A DNA stretch of 64,000 bases from Neisseria subflava (GCF_024205745.1 NZ_CP073117.1:1550001-1614000), one strand, 5' to 3'; positions 46,631 to 56,055 are shown, numbered from the stretch's first letter. A program made the numbers and translations. Notes: generated from the sequence alone by a model not told the origin.

Positions 46631-47551
46631 ATGTTGAAATTCATCATCAAACGGATATGTGCTTCCATCCCGACCATGCTGGTGTTGATTACCGTATCTT
46701 TTTTCCTGATGCGGCTTGCACCGGGTAGCCCGTTCACAGGTGAACGCAATTTGCCGCCTGCGGTCATGGCCAACATCGAAGCCAAATACCACCTCAATGA
46801 CCCGATGTACCTCCAATATTTCCACTACCTCAAGCAGTTGGCGCAGGGGGATTTGGGGCCGTCGTTCAAATATAAAGATTTCAGCGTTAATGAGTTGCTT
46901 GCCCAATCCCTGCCGGTATCGGCAGAACTTGGCTTCTACGCCTTTTTGATTGCCGCCATCTTCGGCATGTTTATCGGCATTATCGCCGCCTTAAAACAAA
47001 ACAGCTGGCTGGATTATTCGCTAATGAGCGGCGCGATGACCGGTATCGTCGTTCCCAGTTTTGTGATGGCGCCGGTATTGGTGCTGGTGTTTGCCGTCAG
47101 ACTGCAATGGCTGCCTGCAGGCGGCTGGAACGATGGCGCACTGATGAACTTGATTCTGCCTGTCGTTACTTTGTCCATTGGGTATGTGTCCAGTATCGCG
47201 CGGATTACGCGCGGCGCGATGATTGAAGTATTGAACAGCCCCTTTATCCGTACGGCACGCGCCAAAGGCCTGCCCATGAGCCGCATCATCCTGCGCCATG
47301 CTCTGCGTCCCGCCATGTTGCCGATTGTTTCTTTCTTAGGCCCGGCATTCGTCGGCATCATTACCGGCTCCATTGTGATTGAAAACGTGTTCGGTATTCC
47401 CGGCATCGGACAATTGTTTGTCAATGGCGCGCTCAACCGCGACTACGGCATGATTTTGGGTTTGACGATTTTGGTCGGCATCATGACCATTTTGTTCAAC
47501 GCCATCCTCGATATTCTGTATGCCATTATTGACCCGAAAATCCGTTATTAA
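46631..47551 (+). CDS. oppB: oligopeptide ABC permease OppB
   Basis: OppB is one of two inner-membrane channel subunits. The 306-residue protein has about six helices and strongly resembles E. coli OppB: APGSPFTGER, AKYHLNDPMYLQYF and the EAA loop that contacts the ATPase (IRTARAKGLPMSRIILRHALRPA, key residues ARAKGL). It ends DPKIRY, also as in E. coli. The start at 46631 matches that family N-terminus (MLKFIIKRI); an ATG at 46607 lies 24 bases earlier. AGGA is about 12 bases upstream. Confidence 0.94.
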   Translation: MLKFIIKRICASIPTMLVLITVSFFLMRLAPGSPFTGERNLPPAVMANIEAKYHLNDPMYLQYFHYLKQLAQGDLGPSFKYKDFSVNELLAQSLPVSAELGFYAFLIAAIFGMFIGIIAALKQNSWLDYSLMSGAMTGIVVPSFVMAPVLVLVFAVRLQWLPAGGWNDGALMNLILPVVTLSIGYVSSIARITRGAMIEVLNSPFIRTARAKGLPMSRIILRHALRPAMLPIVSFLGPAFVGIITGSIVIENVFGIPGIGQLFVNGALNRDYGMILGLTILVGIMTILFNAILDILYAIIDPKIRY

Positions 47552-47566
47552 TCCCATTTGCGCAAA

Positions 47567-47592
47567 GGCCGTCTGAAACGTTCAGACGGCCT
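47567..47592 (+). terminator. tight DUS hairpin between oppB and oppC
   Basis: GCCGTCTGAA 47568-47577, loop ACG, TTCAGACGGC 47581-47590. No T tract; it sits inside an operon and may stabilise upstream mRNA. Confidence 0.5.
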
Positions 47593-47623
47593 GAAGAAAG
47601 AATAAAAAGCGAGAGAGAACATT

Positions 47624-48532
47624 ATGTTATTCAAAAAGAAGCAGACTCAGGCCCTCGCAGAGGCAGCAGAATACGCCCAAGTACACGGCAAAAGCCTGTG
47701 GAGCGACGCATGGCGGCGTTTTAAACAGAACAAAGCGGCGGTGTACAGCATTATCATCCTGTTGCTGATCAGCATTTTTGTGATTGTGGCGCCATGGATT
47801 GTCCGCTACACCTACGACTTCACCGACTGGGACAATATGCAGATTCCGCCGTCCTTTTCTACCCATCACTATCTGGGTACGGACTTGCTCGGCCGCGATT
47901 TGCTGTCGCGCGCGGCAACCGGCGGACGTATTTCCTTGCTGGTCGGTGTGGCCGGCGCATTGGTGGCCGTTGTCATCGGTACGCTTTATGGCGCGATTGC
48001 CGGCTTTATCGGCGGTAAGCTCGATTCGCTGATGATGCGCTTTTTGGAAATTTTGAACGCGTTTCCGTTTATGTTTTTCGTGATTCTGCTGACTACGTTC
48101 TTTGGCCGCAACTTGCTTTTGATTTTTGCCGCCGTGGGTTTGGTGTCTTGGTTGGACGTGGCGCGTATCGTGCGCGGTCAAACCTTGAGCTTGAAGCATA
48201 AAGAGTTTGTCGAAGCGGCGCGTGTGAGCGGCGTGGCGAAACGTAAAATCGTAACGCGCCACATTATTCCGAATGTTTTGGGCGTGGTGATGGTGTATGC
48301 CTCTTTGCTGGTGCCGGGCATGATTATGTTTGAATCCTTTTTGAGCTTCTTGGGTTTGGGTGTGCAAGAGCCGATGACCAGTTGGGGTTCGATGTTGCAA
48401 GAAGGTGCGATTTCGATGGAGGCCGCACCATGGCAGCTGCTCGTGCCGAGTTTCTTCTTGGTAACCACTTTGTTCTGTTTCAACTTTATCGGTGACGGCC
48501 TGCGCGATGCGCTCGACCCGAAAGACCGCTAA
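47624..48532 (+). CDS. oppC: oligopeptide ABC permease OppC
   Basis: The second channel subunit, 302 residues, with about six helices. It has the N-terminal cytoplasmic segment before the first helix (SLWSDAWRRFKQNKAAVYSI, key part WRRFKQNKAA), the GTDLLGRDLLSR motif and the EAA loop VEAARVSGVAKRKIVTRHIIPN (key part EAARVSG). It ends RDALDPKDR, as OppC does. AGAGAG precedes the start. It follows oppB by 72 bases and precedes the fused ATPase by 24. Confidence 0.94.
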   Translation: MLFKKKQTQALAEAAEYAQVHGKSLWSDAWRRFKQNKAAVYSIIILLLISIFVIVAPWIVRYTYDFTDWDNMQIPPSFSTHHYLGTDLLGRDLLSRAATGGRISLLVGVAGALVAVVIGTLYGAIAGFIGGKLDSLMMRFLEILNAFPFMFFVILLTTFFGRNLLLIFAAVGLVSWLDVARIVRGQTLSLKHKEFVEAARVSGVAKRKIVTRHIIPNVLGVVMVYASLLVPGMIMFESFLSFLGLGVQEPMTSWGSMLQEGAISMEAAPWQLLVPSFFLVTTLFCFNFIGDGLRDALDPKDR

Positions 48533-48556
48533 ACCACAACCAAAAGGATAATCAAA

Positions 48557-50161
48557 ATGACAAAACAGTTACTGGTTGTAGAAAATCTGGACATCAATTT
48601 TGAATTGCATGAAAAAAACGTGCACGCCGTGCGTAATGTCAGCTTTAAAGTGGCAGAGGGCGAAACATTGGCTTTGGTCGGCGAGTCCGGTTCGGGCAAG
48701 TCTGTAACATCTATGTCCGTTATGCGCCTACTGCCTGAGAAATTTGCCCGATACAGCAAAGATTCACGCATTACTTTTGACGGTATTTCCATTTTGGATG
48801 CAGACGAGAAAACCCTGCGTGATTTGCGCGGCAACCGCATCAGCGTGATTTTCCAAGAGCCCATGACCTCGCTCAATCCGTTTATGCGTATTGGTGCGCA
48901 GCTGATTGAAGCGGCGCGTGTGCACAATAAAAAGCTCGGCAAAAAAGAAGCCGGGCAGAAGGCATTGGCATTGTTGGAACGTGTGGGCATCAAAGAAGCC
49001 GAGCGCCGCATGAAGCAATATCCGCACGAGTTTTCCGGCGGTCAGCTGCAACGCATTATGATTGCCATGGCACTCATTAATGAACCTGACCTGCTGATTG
49101 CCGACGAACCGACCACGGCTTTGGATGTGACCATTCAAGCCGAGATTCTCGATTTGCTCCACGATTTACAACAGCAAATGGGCATGGCGATTATCTTCAT
49201 TACCCACGATTTGGGTTTGGCGGAACACTATTCCAAAACCGTCTGCGTCATGCGTAACGGCGAAATTGTCGAGCGCGGCAAAATCAAAGAAGTATTTGCC
49301 CATCCGAAACACGAATATACCGCTGAACTCATCAATGCCATTCCAAAAGGTATGAAAGAGCCGGAAGAAAACAACGCCGGTGTGTTGATCGATGCCGACA
49401 ATGTCAATGTTTCTTTCGTATTGAAGCAAAACTTTTTCGGCAAACCACTCAAAACTTTTGACGCTGTCAAAGGCATCAGCCTCAAAATTAAAGAAGGCGA
49501 AACATTGGGCGTCGTCGGCGAGTCCGGTTCCGGCAAATCCACGCTGGGCAAAGCCGTCATGCAGATGCTGCCTTATACCGGCCATATCTCCTTTGAAGGC
49601 AAAGATCTGAAAAACTATACCGCCGAAGAAGCACGCCGTCTGAAATCGCAACGGCAGATTGTGTTCCAAGATCCGTTCGGTTCGCTTTCACCGCGCCTGA
49701 CTGTTGGCGAAATTATTGGCGAAGGTTTGACGGTTCATCATCCTGAAATGACCAAAAAAGAACGTATCCAGCGCGTTTTGGAAGTCATGAAGGAAGTGTC
49801 CCTGCCGCTTGATGCGCTCAACCGTTATCCGCATGAATTCTCAGGCGGCCAGCGTCAGCGTATCGCTATTGCACGCGCCGTTATCCTGCGCCCGAAATTC
49901 ATCCTTTTGGACGAACCGACCTCTGCACTTGACCGCTCCGTACAATCCAAAGTGGTCGAACTTTTGCGCGATTTGCAGAAGAAATACGGCCTGACTTATA
50001 TGTTCATCAGTCATGATTTGTCTGTCGTGCGCGCCGTCAGCGACAACGTGATTGTGATGAAGCAGGGCGAAATGGTTGAGTACGGCAGCGCGGATCAGAT
50101 TTTCCACCATCCGCAAAACGACTACACCAAACGTTTGATTAACGCCGCATTTGATTTGTAG
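48557..50161 (+). CDS. oppDF: fused OppD-OppF dual ATPase
   Basis: One 534-residue protein holds both ATPase domains that in E. coli are the separate OppD and OppF. Domain 1 (about 5-260): Walker A GESGSGKS near 43, signature FSGGQLQR, Walker B LLIADEP. Domain 2 (about 275-534): Walker A GESGSGKST near 320, signature FSGGQRQR, Walker B ILLDEP. Both have the Q-loop and switch His (THD and SHD). The single-chain form resembles YejF-type proteins. With OppB and OppC it completes the importer. Confidence 0.92.
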   Translation: MTKQLLVVENLDINFELHEKNVHAVRNVSFKVAEGETLALVGESGSGKSVTSMSVMRLLPEKFARYSKDSRITFDGISILDADEKTLRDLRGNRISVIFQEPMTSLNPFMRIGAQLIEAARVHNKKLGKKEAGQKALALLERVGIKEAERRMKQYPHEFSGGQLQRIMIAMALINEPDLLIADEPTTALDVTIQAEILDLLHDLQQQMGMAIIFITHDLGLAEHYSKTVCVMRNGEIVERGKIKEVFAHPKHEYTAELINAIPKGMKEPEENNAGVLIDADNVNVSFVLKQNFFGKPLKTFDAVKGISLKIKEGETLGVVGESGSGKSTLGKAVMQMLPYTGHISFEGKDLKNYTAEEARRLKSQRQIVFQDPFGSLSPRLTVGEIIGEGLTVHHPEMTKKERIQRVLEVMKEVSLPLDALNRYPHEFSGGQRQRIAIARAVILRPKFILLDEPTSALDRSVQSKVVELLRDLQKKYGLTYMFISHDLSVVRAVSDNVIVMKQGEMVEYGSADQIFHHPQNDYTKRLINAAFDL

Positions 50162-50169
50162 AAAAGGAA

Positions 50170-50206
50170 AAGGCCGTCTGAAAAGAGATTTTCAGACGGC
50201 CTTTTT
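50170..50206. terminator. bidirectional DUS terminator, opp locus / metY
   Basis: GCCGTCTGAA 50173-50182 and TTCAGACGGC 50191-50200, AAAA before and TTTTT after. Confidence 0.85.
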
Positions 50207-50246
50207 AAGCAGAGGCTTTTTTTCATCTAATTAGCGCTGCTATTGC

Positions 50247-51524
50247 CTATGCCTGTGCGGCATCCAATGCCTGCGCCAAGTCGGCAAGCAAATCGTCGAT
50301 ATGCTCGATACCCACGCTCAGGCGTACCATGTCGGGGCTGACGCCTGCTGCGGCGAGTTCTGCATCGTCAAGCTGACGGTGGGTTGTTGTAGCAGGATGG
50401 GTAGCCAGCGATTTGGCATCGCCGATATTCACCAAGCGCAGGAAGAGTTGTAGTGCGTCAATGAACTTCGCACCGGCTTCACGACCGCCTTTAATACCGA
50501 AGCTCAGCAAACCTGAGGCTTTGCCGCCGTAGTCGCGGTCAATCAAGGCTTTATACGGACTGTCGGGCAGGGCAGGATAGTTTACCCATTCGACCTGCGG
50601 ATGTTTATTTAAGAATTCGGCTACTTTTAGGGCGTTTTCGCAATGACGTTCCATACGCAGGGCGAGGGTTTCCAAACCTTGAAGCAGTAAAAATGCGCTG
50701 TGCGGAGACAGGGCGGCACCGGTATTACGCAGCGGGACGACGCGGGCGCGGGCAATGTAGGCTGCCGCACCAAAATGTTCGCAGTAGTTTACACCGTGGT
50801 AAGACGGATCAGGCTGATTGAAGTTTTTTTCAAAACGCGGATTGCCTGCCCATTGGAATTTGCCACTGTCGATAATGGCACCGCCAATCGTTGTGCCGTG
50901 GCCGCCGATGTATTTGGTCAGGGATTGGATAACGATGTCGGCGCCGTGCTCAATCGGGCGGAATAATGTGGGCGTAGCGACGGTATTATCTACCATTAAA
51001 GGCAGACCTTGAGCGTGTGCGGCTTGGGCGAATGCTGGGATATCGACGACATTGATGGCGGGATTGCCGATAGATTCGCAATACACCAGTTTGGTGCGGC
51101 TGTCGGTATTGGCGGCGATTTCTTCGGGTTTGGCCGGATCGATAAAGCGTACTTCTATGCCTTGGCGCGGCAGGCTGTGGGCAAAGAAATTGTATGTGCC
51201 GCCGTAGAGGGTTTTGGTTGCAATGATGTTGTCGCCTGCTTCAACCAAAGTTTGAACGGCATAGGTAATTGCCGCCATACCGCTGGCAACAGCCAGTGCG
51301 GCGATACCTCCTTCCAAACGGGCAACGCGTTCTTCCAAAACGGCAGTGGTTGGATTCATGATACGGGTGTAGATATTGCCCGCAACATCAAGGTTGAACA
51401 AGTCTGCGCCGTGTTGCGTGTTGTCGAAAGTATAGGAAGTGGTTTGGTAAATGGGGACAGCAGCAGATTTTGTAGTCGGTTCGGATTGATAGCCTGCATG
51501 CAGGGCAATGGTTTCCCGTTTCAT
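50247..51524 (-). CDS. metY: O-acetylhomoserine sulfhydrylase
   Basis: This 425-residue PLP enzyme of the Cys/Met metabolism family makes homocysteine (or methionine with methanethiol) from O-acetylhomoserine and sulfide. Motifs: YTRIMNPTTAVLEERVA, ASGMAAITYA, VDNTVATPTL and the PLP-binding Lys in SLTKYIGGHGTTIGG. The length of about 425 and the KYIGGHG motif favour MetY over cystathionine synthase MetB (about 390). It would use sulfide made by sulfate assimilation, whose cysD lies 34 kb away. Confidence 0.9.
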   Translation of the reverse strand: MKRETIALHAGYQSEPTTKSAAVPIYQTTSYTFDNTQHGADLFNLDVAGNIYTRIMNPTTAVLEERVARLEGGIAALAVASGMAAITYAVQTLVEAGDNIIATKTLYGGTYNFFAHSLPRQGIEVRFIDPAKPEEIAANTDSRTKLVYCESIGNPAINVVDIPAFAQAAHAQGLPLMVDNTVATPTLFRPIEHGADIVIQSLTKYIGGHGTTIGGAIIDSGKFQWAGNPRFEKNFNQPDPSYHGVNYCEHFGAAAYIARARVVPLRNTGAALSPHSAFLLLQGLETLALRMERHCENALKVAEFLNKHPQVEWVNYPALPDSPYKALIDRDYGGKASGLLSFGIKGGREAGAKFIDALQLFLRLVNIGDAKSLATHPATTTHRQLDDAELAAAGVSPDMVRLSVGIEHIDDLLADLAQALDAAQA

Positions 51525-51653
51525 TTAAATATCCTTGTAGCGATTAAATAATGATAAATAGAGGCCAGCAGATTCGGATTTGAAGGGCAAACTTTCCATA
51601 ACGGAAAAGTTTGGATGCAGCAACATACGGCCTTTCCTATAAGAAAGATTACC

Positions 51654-51968
51654 ATGAGCGACACGCAACTGATCCAAGAAGAACGATACCACATTCAAGA
51701 CCTGTCCTGCCACCACACCATCATCGAATGACACCCCATCATGCTACCATTTGCTGCGACCTCCTCTAAAGATAAAAGCGACGGCAGTACTTTGTGGCAA
51801 CATCTCAGAATATGTAGCAAATCCTACCGTAAACGATAAGGAAGCACACGGACCTGAGGCAAAATGCACGATCGCGTCGGTATAGAAAACGCCTCTCCAT
51901 TGTCGAGCAAAAATTCCGCATTGGTGATGGGTAGGTCGATACCCTTGACGGCAAAGATTAGAAAAGCG
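51654..51968 (+). pseudogene. IS30-family transposase relic (IS1655-like)
   Basis: Translation from the ATG at 51654 gives MSDTQLIQEERYHIQDL, the start of an IS30-type transposase, then a stop. A later part of the same frame reads KDKSDGSTLWQHLRICSKSYRKR, stop, GSTRT, stop, GKMHDRVGIEN. After a frameshift it continues RLSIVEQKFRIGDG, stop, VDTLDGKD. These match the order of an IS30 transposase middle region (IGDW-x-VDT motif). The segments between are deleted and the C-terminal half is missing where the palindromic repeat begins. It is not functional. Confidence 0.75.
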
Positions 51969-52043
51969 GAGACCTTTGCAAAAATCCCCCAAATTCCTAA
52001 ATGTCTGGGTAGGACTTTAGGAATTTGGGGGAATTTTAAAGGT
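51969..52043. mobile_element. 75-base palindromic repeat with IS5/IS1106-like ends
   Basis: The left end GAGACCTTTGCAAAA matches the end of the complete IS at 34.9 kb. The body is a long inverted repeat: CCCCCAAATTCCTAAA (51986-52001) with TTTAGGAATTTGGGGG (52016-52031), and the arm continues to AAAGGT (52038-52043), an imperfect copy of the opposite IS end. It has no coding room. It looks like a miniature inverted-repeat element or a collapsed IS copy. Confidence 0.6.
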
Positions 52044-52047
52044 ATTA

Positions 52048-52087
52048 GGCCGTCTGAAACCGCGTTATAGAAAGTTTCAGACGGCCC
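52048..52087. repeat. DUS inverted pair
   Basis: GCCGTCTGAA 52049-52058 and TTCAGACGGC 52076-52085, next to the palindromic repeat. Confidence 0.7.
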
Positions 52088-52109
52088 TTGGGTATTCTTT
52101 GGATTTGAA

Positions 52110-52136
52110 AATAAAAAAGACTTGAATCGTCAAGTC
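52110..52136 (-). terminator. rho-independent terminator after tRNA-Ser
   Basis: On the - strand GACTTGA (52136-52130), loop CGAT, TCAAGTC (52125-52119), then TTTTTTATTTT. Confidence 0.85.
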
Positions 52137-52173
52137 TCGCATTTCATTTTCACTAGATAAAAAATATCAAGAA

Positions 52174-52264
<91 letters not shown>

Positions 52265-52343
52265 ATTCTTGAAGCCGTAATATTAATGGAACTTACGGCC
52301 TTTGCCAAGAGGTATTTTAGAAAAAATATCTAGGATTCTGTTT

Positions 52344-53123
52344 TTATTTAGATTGTTCTTCGCGCATGAATACCCATTCGGCTTCGTTTGAAGCTGCTTC
52401 ATTGAATGAATAGCCCTCGTAGTCGAAATTTTTGAGCATTTCAGGCTCGGTAATGCCGTGTTCTGCCGCGTAGCGCACCATCAAACCGCGTGCACGTTTG
52501 GCGTAGAAGCTGATGATTTTGTATTTGCCGTTTTTCTCGTCTTTAAAAATCGGCGTAATCAGGCGTGCGTTGAGTTTTTTGGTGTTGACGGATTTGAAAT
52601 ATTCTTGTGAGGCGAGGTTGATTAAAACGTCGCTGCCGGCTTGCTTCAGTGTTTGGTTGAGCAGGTCGGTAATTTTATCGCCCCAAAATTCGTAGAGGTT
52701 TTTGCCGCGCGTGTTGGCAAAGGCCGTGCCCATTTCCAAGCGGTAGGGCTGCATCAAGTCGAGCGGGCGCAATACGCCGTATAGGCCGGAGAGCAGGCGG
52801 ACGTGTTGTTGCAGGTAGTCGATTTGTTCCGGTTTGAGCGTATCGGCGGCGATGCCTTCATAGACGTCGCCGTTGAACATAAATACGGCCTGTTTGGCGT
52901 TTTCAGGCGTAAACGGCGTGTGCCATACGGCATTGCGTTCGGCGTTGAGCAGGGCGATTTTGTCGGAAACATGCATCAGCTCGGCGATTTGTTGAGGGGC
53001 AAGCTGGCGCAACTCCTGCATCAGGATTTCTGCTTCGGGCAGAAGGTCGGGCTGGGTAAAGCTGCTGACGGGGGAGGGGTCTTTTTCGTTGAGGTTTTTG
53101 GCTGGGGATAAGACAAAAAACAT
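52344..53123 (-). CDS. yaaA: peroxide stress protein YaaA
   Basis: The 259-residue protein belongs to the YaaA (DUF328) family: [13 protein letters not shown] at the start, [24 protein letters not shown] in the middle (quoted in part: [17 protein letters not shown]) and [18 protein letters not shown] later. In E. coli YaaA lowers free iron under H2O2 stress and binds DNA; that role is transferred by homology. The start at 53123 matches the family; an upstream in-frame ATG adds 21 unlikely residues. Confidence 0.9.
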   Translation of the reverse strand: MFFVLSPAKNLNEKDPSPVSSFTQPDLLPEAEILMQELRQLAPQQIAELMHVSDKIALLNAERNAVWHTPFTPENAKQAVFMFNGDVYEGIAADTLKPEQIDYLQQHVRLLSGLYGVLRPLDLMQPYRLEMGTAFANTRGKNLYEFWGDKITDLLNQTLKQAGSDVLINLASQEYFKSVNTKKLNARLITPIFKDEKNGKYKIISFYAKRARGLMVRYAAEHGITEPEMLKNFDYEGYSFNEAASNEAEWVFMREEQSK

Positions 53124-53293
53124 AATAATTTCGGCTTTGAAATGAATAATATGTGGGATTGTAGGTTTAAAATCGGGGAAGAACAAGACGGGATAAACGC
53201 ATTAATTGAATGCTTTTATTGAAACGTATTTCTGTTGAAAGTAAAATTCGAAGCTTCCACCTGATTCTGACATTTCTATTTGAGGAGAATATC

Positions 53294-53683
53294 ATGTCTA
53301 AAACCATTATCCATACCGACAAAGCCCCTGCCGCGATTGGGGCATACAGCCAAGCAGTGCGTGCAGGCGATACGGTTTATATGAGCGGTCAGATTCCTTT
53401 GGATCCGGCTACGATGACTGTGGTCGGCGATGGCGACTTCCGCGCCGAAGCAGTGCAAGTATTTAAAAACCTGCAAGCCGTAGCCGAAGCGGCAGGCGGT
53501 TCTTTGAACGATATCGTCAAACTCAATGCTTATTTGACTGATTTGGCCAACTTTGCCGTATTCAATGAAGTGATGGCTGAATTTATCGAACAGCCTTTCC
53601 CTGCGCGTGCGGCGGTTGGCGTGGCTAGCCTGCCTAAAGGTGTTCAGGTTGAAGCAGAAGCAGTATTGGTTTTAAATGCATAA
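53294..53683 (+). CDS. ridA: RidA-family enamine/imine deaminase
   Basis: RidA hydrolyses reactive enamines such as 2-aminoacrylate released by PLP enzymes, protecting those enzymes. The 129-residue protein has the YjgF/RidA pattern: [28 protein letters not shown] (parts [18 protein letters not shown]), an Arg in [19 protein letters not shown] (key ARAAVGV, with the substrate-binding Arg) and a final VEAEAVLVL strand. GAGGAG lies 6 bases before the ATG at 53294, which rules out the longer frame. Confidence 0.95.
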   Translation: MSKTIIHTDKAPAAIGAYSQAVRAGDTVYMSGQIPLDPATMTVVGDGDFRAEAVQVFKNLQAVAEAAGGSLNDIVKLNAYLTDLANFAVFNEVMAEFIEQPFPARAAVGVASLPKGVQVEAEAVLVLNA

Positions 53684-53690
53684 TTGATGT

Positions 53691-53728
53691 TTTCAGACGG
53701 CCTGGGCTGGGCTTGAGGCCGTCTGAAA
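53691..53728 (+). terminator. reversed-order DUS hairpin, ridA / apaH
   Basis: TTCAGACGGC 53692-53701 and GCCGTCTGAA 53718-53727; only weak A+T follows. Confidence 0.5.
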
Positions 53729-53753
53729 ATAATAACAACGGAAAACAATAATA

Positions 53754-54584
53754 ATGGCACATTACGCAATCGGAGATATTCAAGGCTGTTTTGACGAGCT
53801 GACTTTGTTGCTTGCCAAAATCGGCTTTAATCATGGTACGGACACCCTTTGGCTGGTCGGCGATATTGTTAATCGCGGCCCGAAGTCCTTGGAAACCTTG
53901 AAATTTGCCAAAGAGCATGACAGCAGCGTGCAAATGGTTTTGGGCAATCATGATTTACATCTTTTGGCAGTCGGTTGCGGTGAAGGAACGCTCAAGCGCA
54001 GTGATACGGTTGAGCCGATTTTGACCCATCCCGATAGTTATGCCATGCTTGACTGGCTGCGTCATCAACCGCTTTTGGTGCGCGGCGTCAGGCATGTGAT
54101 GGTGCATGCCGGTATTTTGCCGCAATGGTCGGTTGATAAGGCCGAAAGCCTTGCCCGTGAAGCTGAGGATGAATTGCAAGGTAAAAAATACAGGAAATTT
54201 TTTGGTAAAATGTACGGCAACAAGCCGACCGAGTGGACGGATGATTTGACAGGCTATGAGCGCCTACGCATGATTATCAACGTCTTTACCCGTATGCGTG
54301 CGCTGACATACAAAGGCGAATTGGATTACGAATATAAATCCACTTTGAAAAAAATGCCGCTTTACCTGCGCCCTTGGTTTAAAGCGCCCGATAGGCAGAA
54401 TTTGGATTATATTACCGTGTTCGGACATTGGTCGTCATTGGGCTACGTTAATACCGATCAGGTCATTGCTTTGGATACCGGAGCATTGTGGGGCGGAGAG
54501 CTGACAGCGGTCAATTTGGATACCAATGAAGTGATACAGGTACCGTCCTTGGGCGGATTGGATTGGAAAACGGCATTGAAATAG
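53754..54584 (+). CDS. apaH: bis(5'-nucleosyl)-tetraphosphatase, symmetrical
   Basis: ApaH splits Ap4A into two ADP and can also remove Np4 caps from RNA. The 276-residue metallophosphatase has GDIQGCFDELTLL near residue 7, GDIVNRGPKSLE near 37 and GNHDLHLLAVG near 62, the metal-binding motifs of the PPP family, plus the GHWSSLGY and LDTGALWGGELTAV segments. The length matches E. coli ApaH. It is a single gene ending at a bidirectional DUS terminator. Confidence 0.95.
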   Translation: MAHYAIGDIQGCFDELTLLLAKIGFNHGTDTLWLVGDIVNRGPKSLETLKFAKEHDSSVQMVLGNHDLHLLAVGCGEGTLKRSDTVEPILTHPDSYAMLDWLRHQPLLVRGVRHVMVHAGILPQWSVDKAESLAREAEDELQGKKYRKFFGKMYGNKPTEWTDDLTGYERLRMIINVFTRMRALTYKGELDYEYKSTLKKMPLYLRPWFKAPDRQNLDYITVFGHWSSLGYVNTDQVIALDTGALWGGELTAVNLDTNEVIQVPSLGGLDWKTALK

Positions 54585-54596
54585 TTTGGATAAGAT

Positions 54597-54630
54597 AAAA
54601 GGCCGTCTGAAATGTTTCAGACGGCCTTTT
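54597..54630. terminator. bidirectional DUS terminator, apaH / FAD oxidoreductase
   Basis: GCCGTCTGAA 54602-54611 and TTCAGACGGC 54616-54625 with AAAA before and TTTT after, between converging genes. Confidence 0.85.
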
Positions 54631-54637
54631 GTATTAG

Positions 54638-56011
54638 TTAATCCAAAGAAGGCAGGAGTTTATCCGGATTCATAATGCCATAAGGGTCAAGCTGATTTTT
54701 GATGGCATGCATCAGAATGAGTTCGGCCTGTGTACGCACACGGGGCAGCCAATGTTTTTTGATGATGCCTACGCCGTGTTCGGCGGCAATCGTACCGTGG
54801 CAGGCAAGGATGTTTTCATAAACAATGGTATTGACGGTGTCTTCGTATTGGTAGGCTTCGTTGCTCAATACGTTGGGCAGGAATGTATTGTAATGCAGGC
54901 TGCCGTCGCCTAAATGTCCGAAACAGACAATTTGTATGCCGGGAAAGCAGGTTTCCAAGGCAGGGGCGCATTGGCGGACAAAGGCGGCCACTTGAGCGAT
55001 AGGGACGGCGATGTCGTGTTTGATGCTGGTGCCGAGTTTGCGTTGGGAGGCGGAAATATTTTCACGCAAGGTCCATAAGTCGGAGCGCTCTTGCTCGGAT
55101 TGCGCCAAGATGCTGTTTTCCCATCCGTTTTGATAGAGAAATTCGGCAAGCTTTTCATCCAGTCCGGCATCAGGAACGGAATCTGCAAGTTCTATCAAAA
55201 TATGCCATTCCGCATCAGCAGGCTTTTTGAGTTGGCTGAATTCCGAAGATAAATCGAGGGCAAAGCGGCTGATCAGCTCGAAGCTGGTCAAGCGCTCGGC
55301 AAAATGGCCTTGCACCTCAGTTAAAAGCGAGACGGCGGATTCAATATCGTCTAAACCTACCCATGCGGTCGCTTTGGTTTTGGGCTGGGCAAAGAGTTTG
55401 AGTGTGGCGGCGGTAATGATGCCTAATGTTCCTTCGCTACCGATAAAAAGATGGCGCAAGTCGTAGCCGGTCGTGTTTTTGTGCAGGGGCTGAAGGTGGG
55501 AAACCAGTTCGCCGTTTGGTAAAACGACTTCCAAACCCAATACCAAATCACGCATGCTGCCGTAACGCAAGACATTCAAACCGCCGGCATTACAGGCGAT
55601 ATTGCCGCCGATTTGGCAAGAGCCTTCGCTGGCAAGGCTGAGCGGAAACAGTCGTCCGGCTTCGGCTGCTGCCTTTTGAGCATTCTGCAAAATCACGCCT
55701 GCTTCAATCGTCATGCTGTTGTCGGCAAGATTGATATCGCGGATGCGGTTGAGCTTGGAGAGATTAAGCAGTACACCTTCGCTGGTTACCGTTGCGCCGC
55801 ATAATCCGGTATTACCGCCTTGCGGGGTAACGCGGATGCGGTTTTCAAAACAGAAACGCATGATTTTCTGCACGCTTTCGACAGAGTTTGGCTGTAAGAC
55901 AATATCCGGCGAAGAAACAAAACGGCGGCGTTGGTCGTTTAACAAGGTCGGAGTGGCTTCGATGATTTCAGAGGCAGAAAGAAACTCAGCAAAACGGTCG
56001 TGAAGGTGCAT
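54638..56011 (-). CDS. FAD-binding 2-hydroxyacid oxidoreductase (GlcD / D2HGDH type)
   Basis: The 457-residue flavoenzyme has the PCMH-type FAD-binding domain: VTPQGGNTGLCGA near residue 60, GGNIACNAGGLNVLRYG near 135 and GSEGTLGIIT near 190. The C-terminal substrate domain has CFGHLGDGSLHYN and AEHGVGIIKK, which carry the metal-binding His residues of D-lactate, glycolate and D-2-hydroxyglutarate dehydrogenases. Which acid it oxidises cannot be told from sequence here; D-2-hydroxyglutarate (SerA by-product) is plausible. It is not adjacent to glcE/F. Confidence 0.85.
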   Translation of the reverse strand: MHLHDRFAEFLSASEIIEATPTLLNDQRRRFVSSPDIVLQPNSVESVQKIMRFCFENRIRVTPQGGNTGLCGATVTSEGVLLNLSKLNRIRDINLADNSMTIEAGVILQNAQKAAAEAGRLFPLSLASEGSCQIGGNIACNAGGLNVLRYGSMRDLVLGLEVVLPNGELVSHLQPLHKNTTGYDLRHLFIGSEGTLGIITAATLKLFAQPKTKATAWVGLDDIESAVSLLTEVQGHFAERLTSFELISRFALDLSSEFSQLKKPADAEWHILIELADSVPDAGLDEKLAEFLYQNGWENSILAQSEQERSDLWTLRENISASQRKLGTSIKHDIAVPIAQVAAFVRQCAPALETCFPGIQIVCFGHLGDGSLHYNTFLPNVLSNEAYQYEDTVNTIVYENILACHGTIAAEHGVGIIKKHWLPRVRTQAELILMHAIKNQLDPYGIMNPDKLLPSLD

Positions 56012-56055
56012 GGCAGTCAGGCGGAAAAGTCAGGAAGGAGGATGTGAAGAATGTA

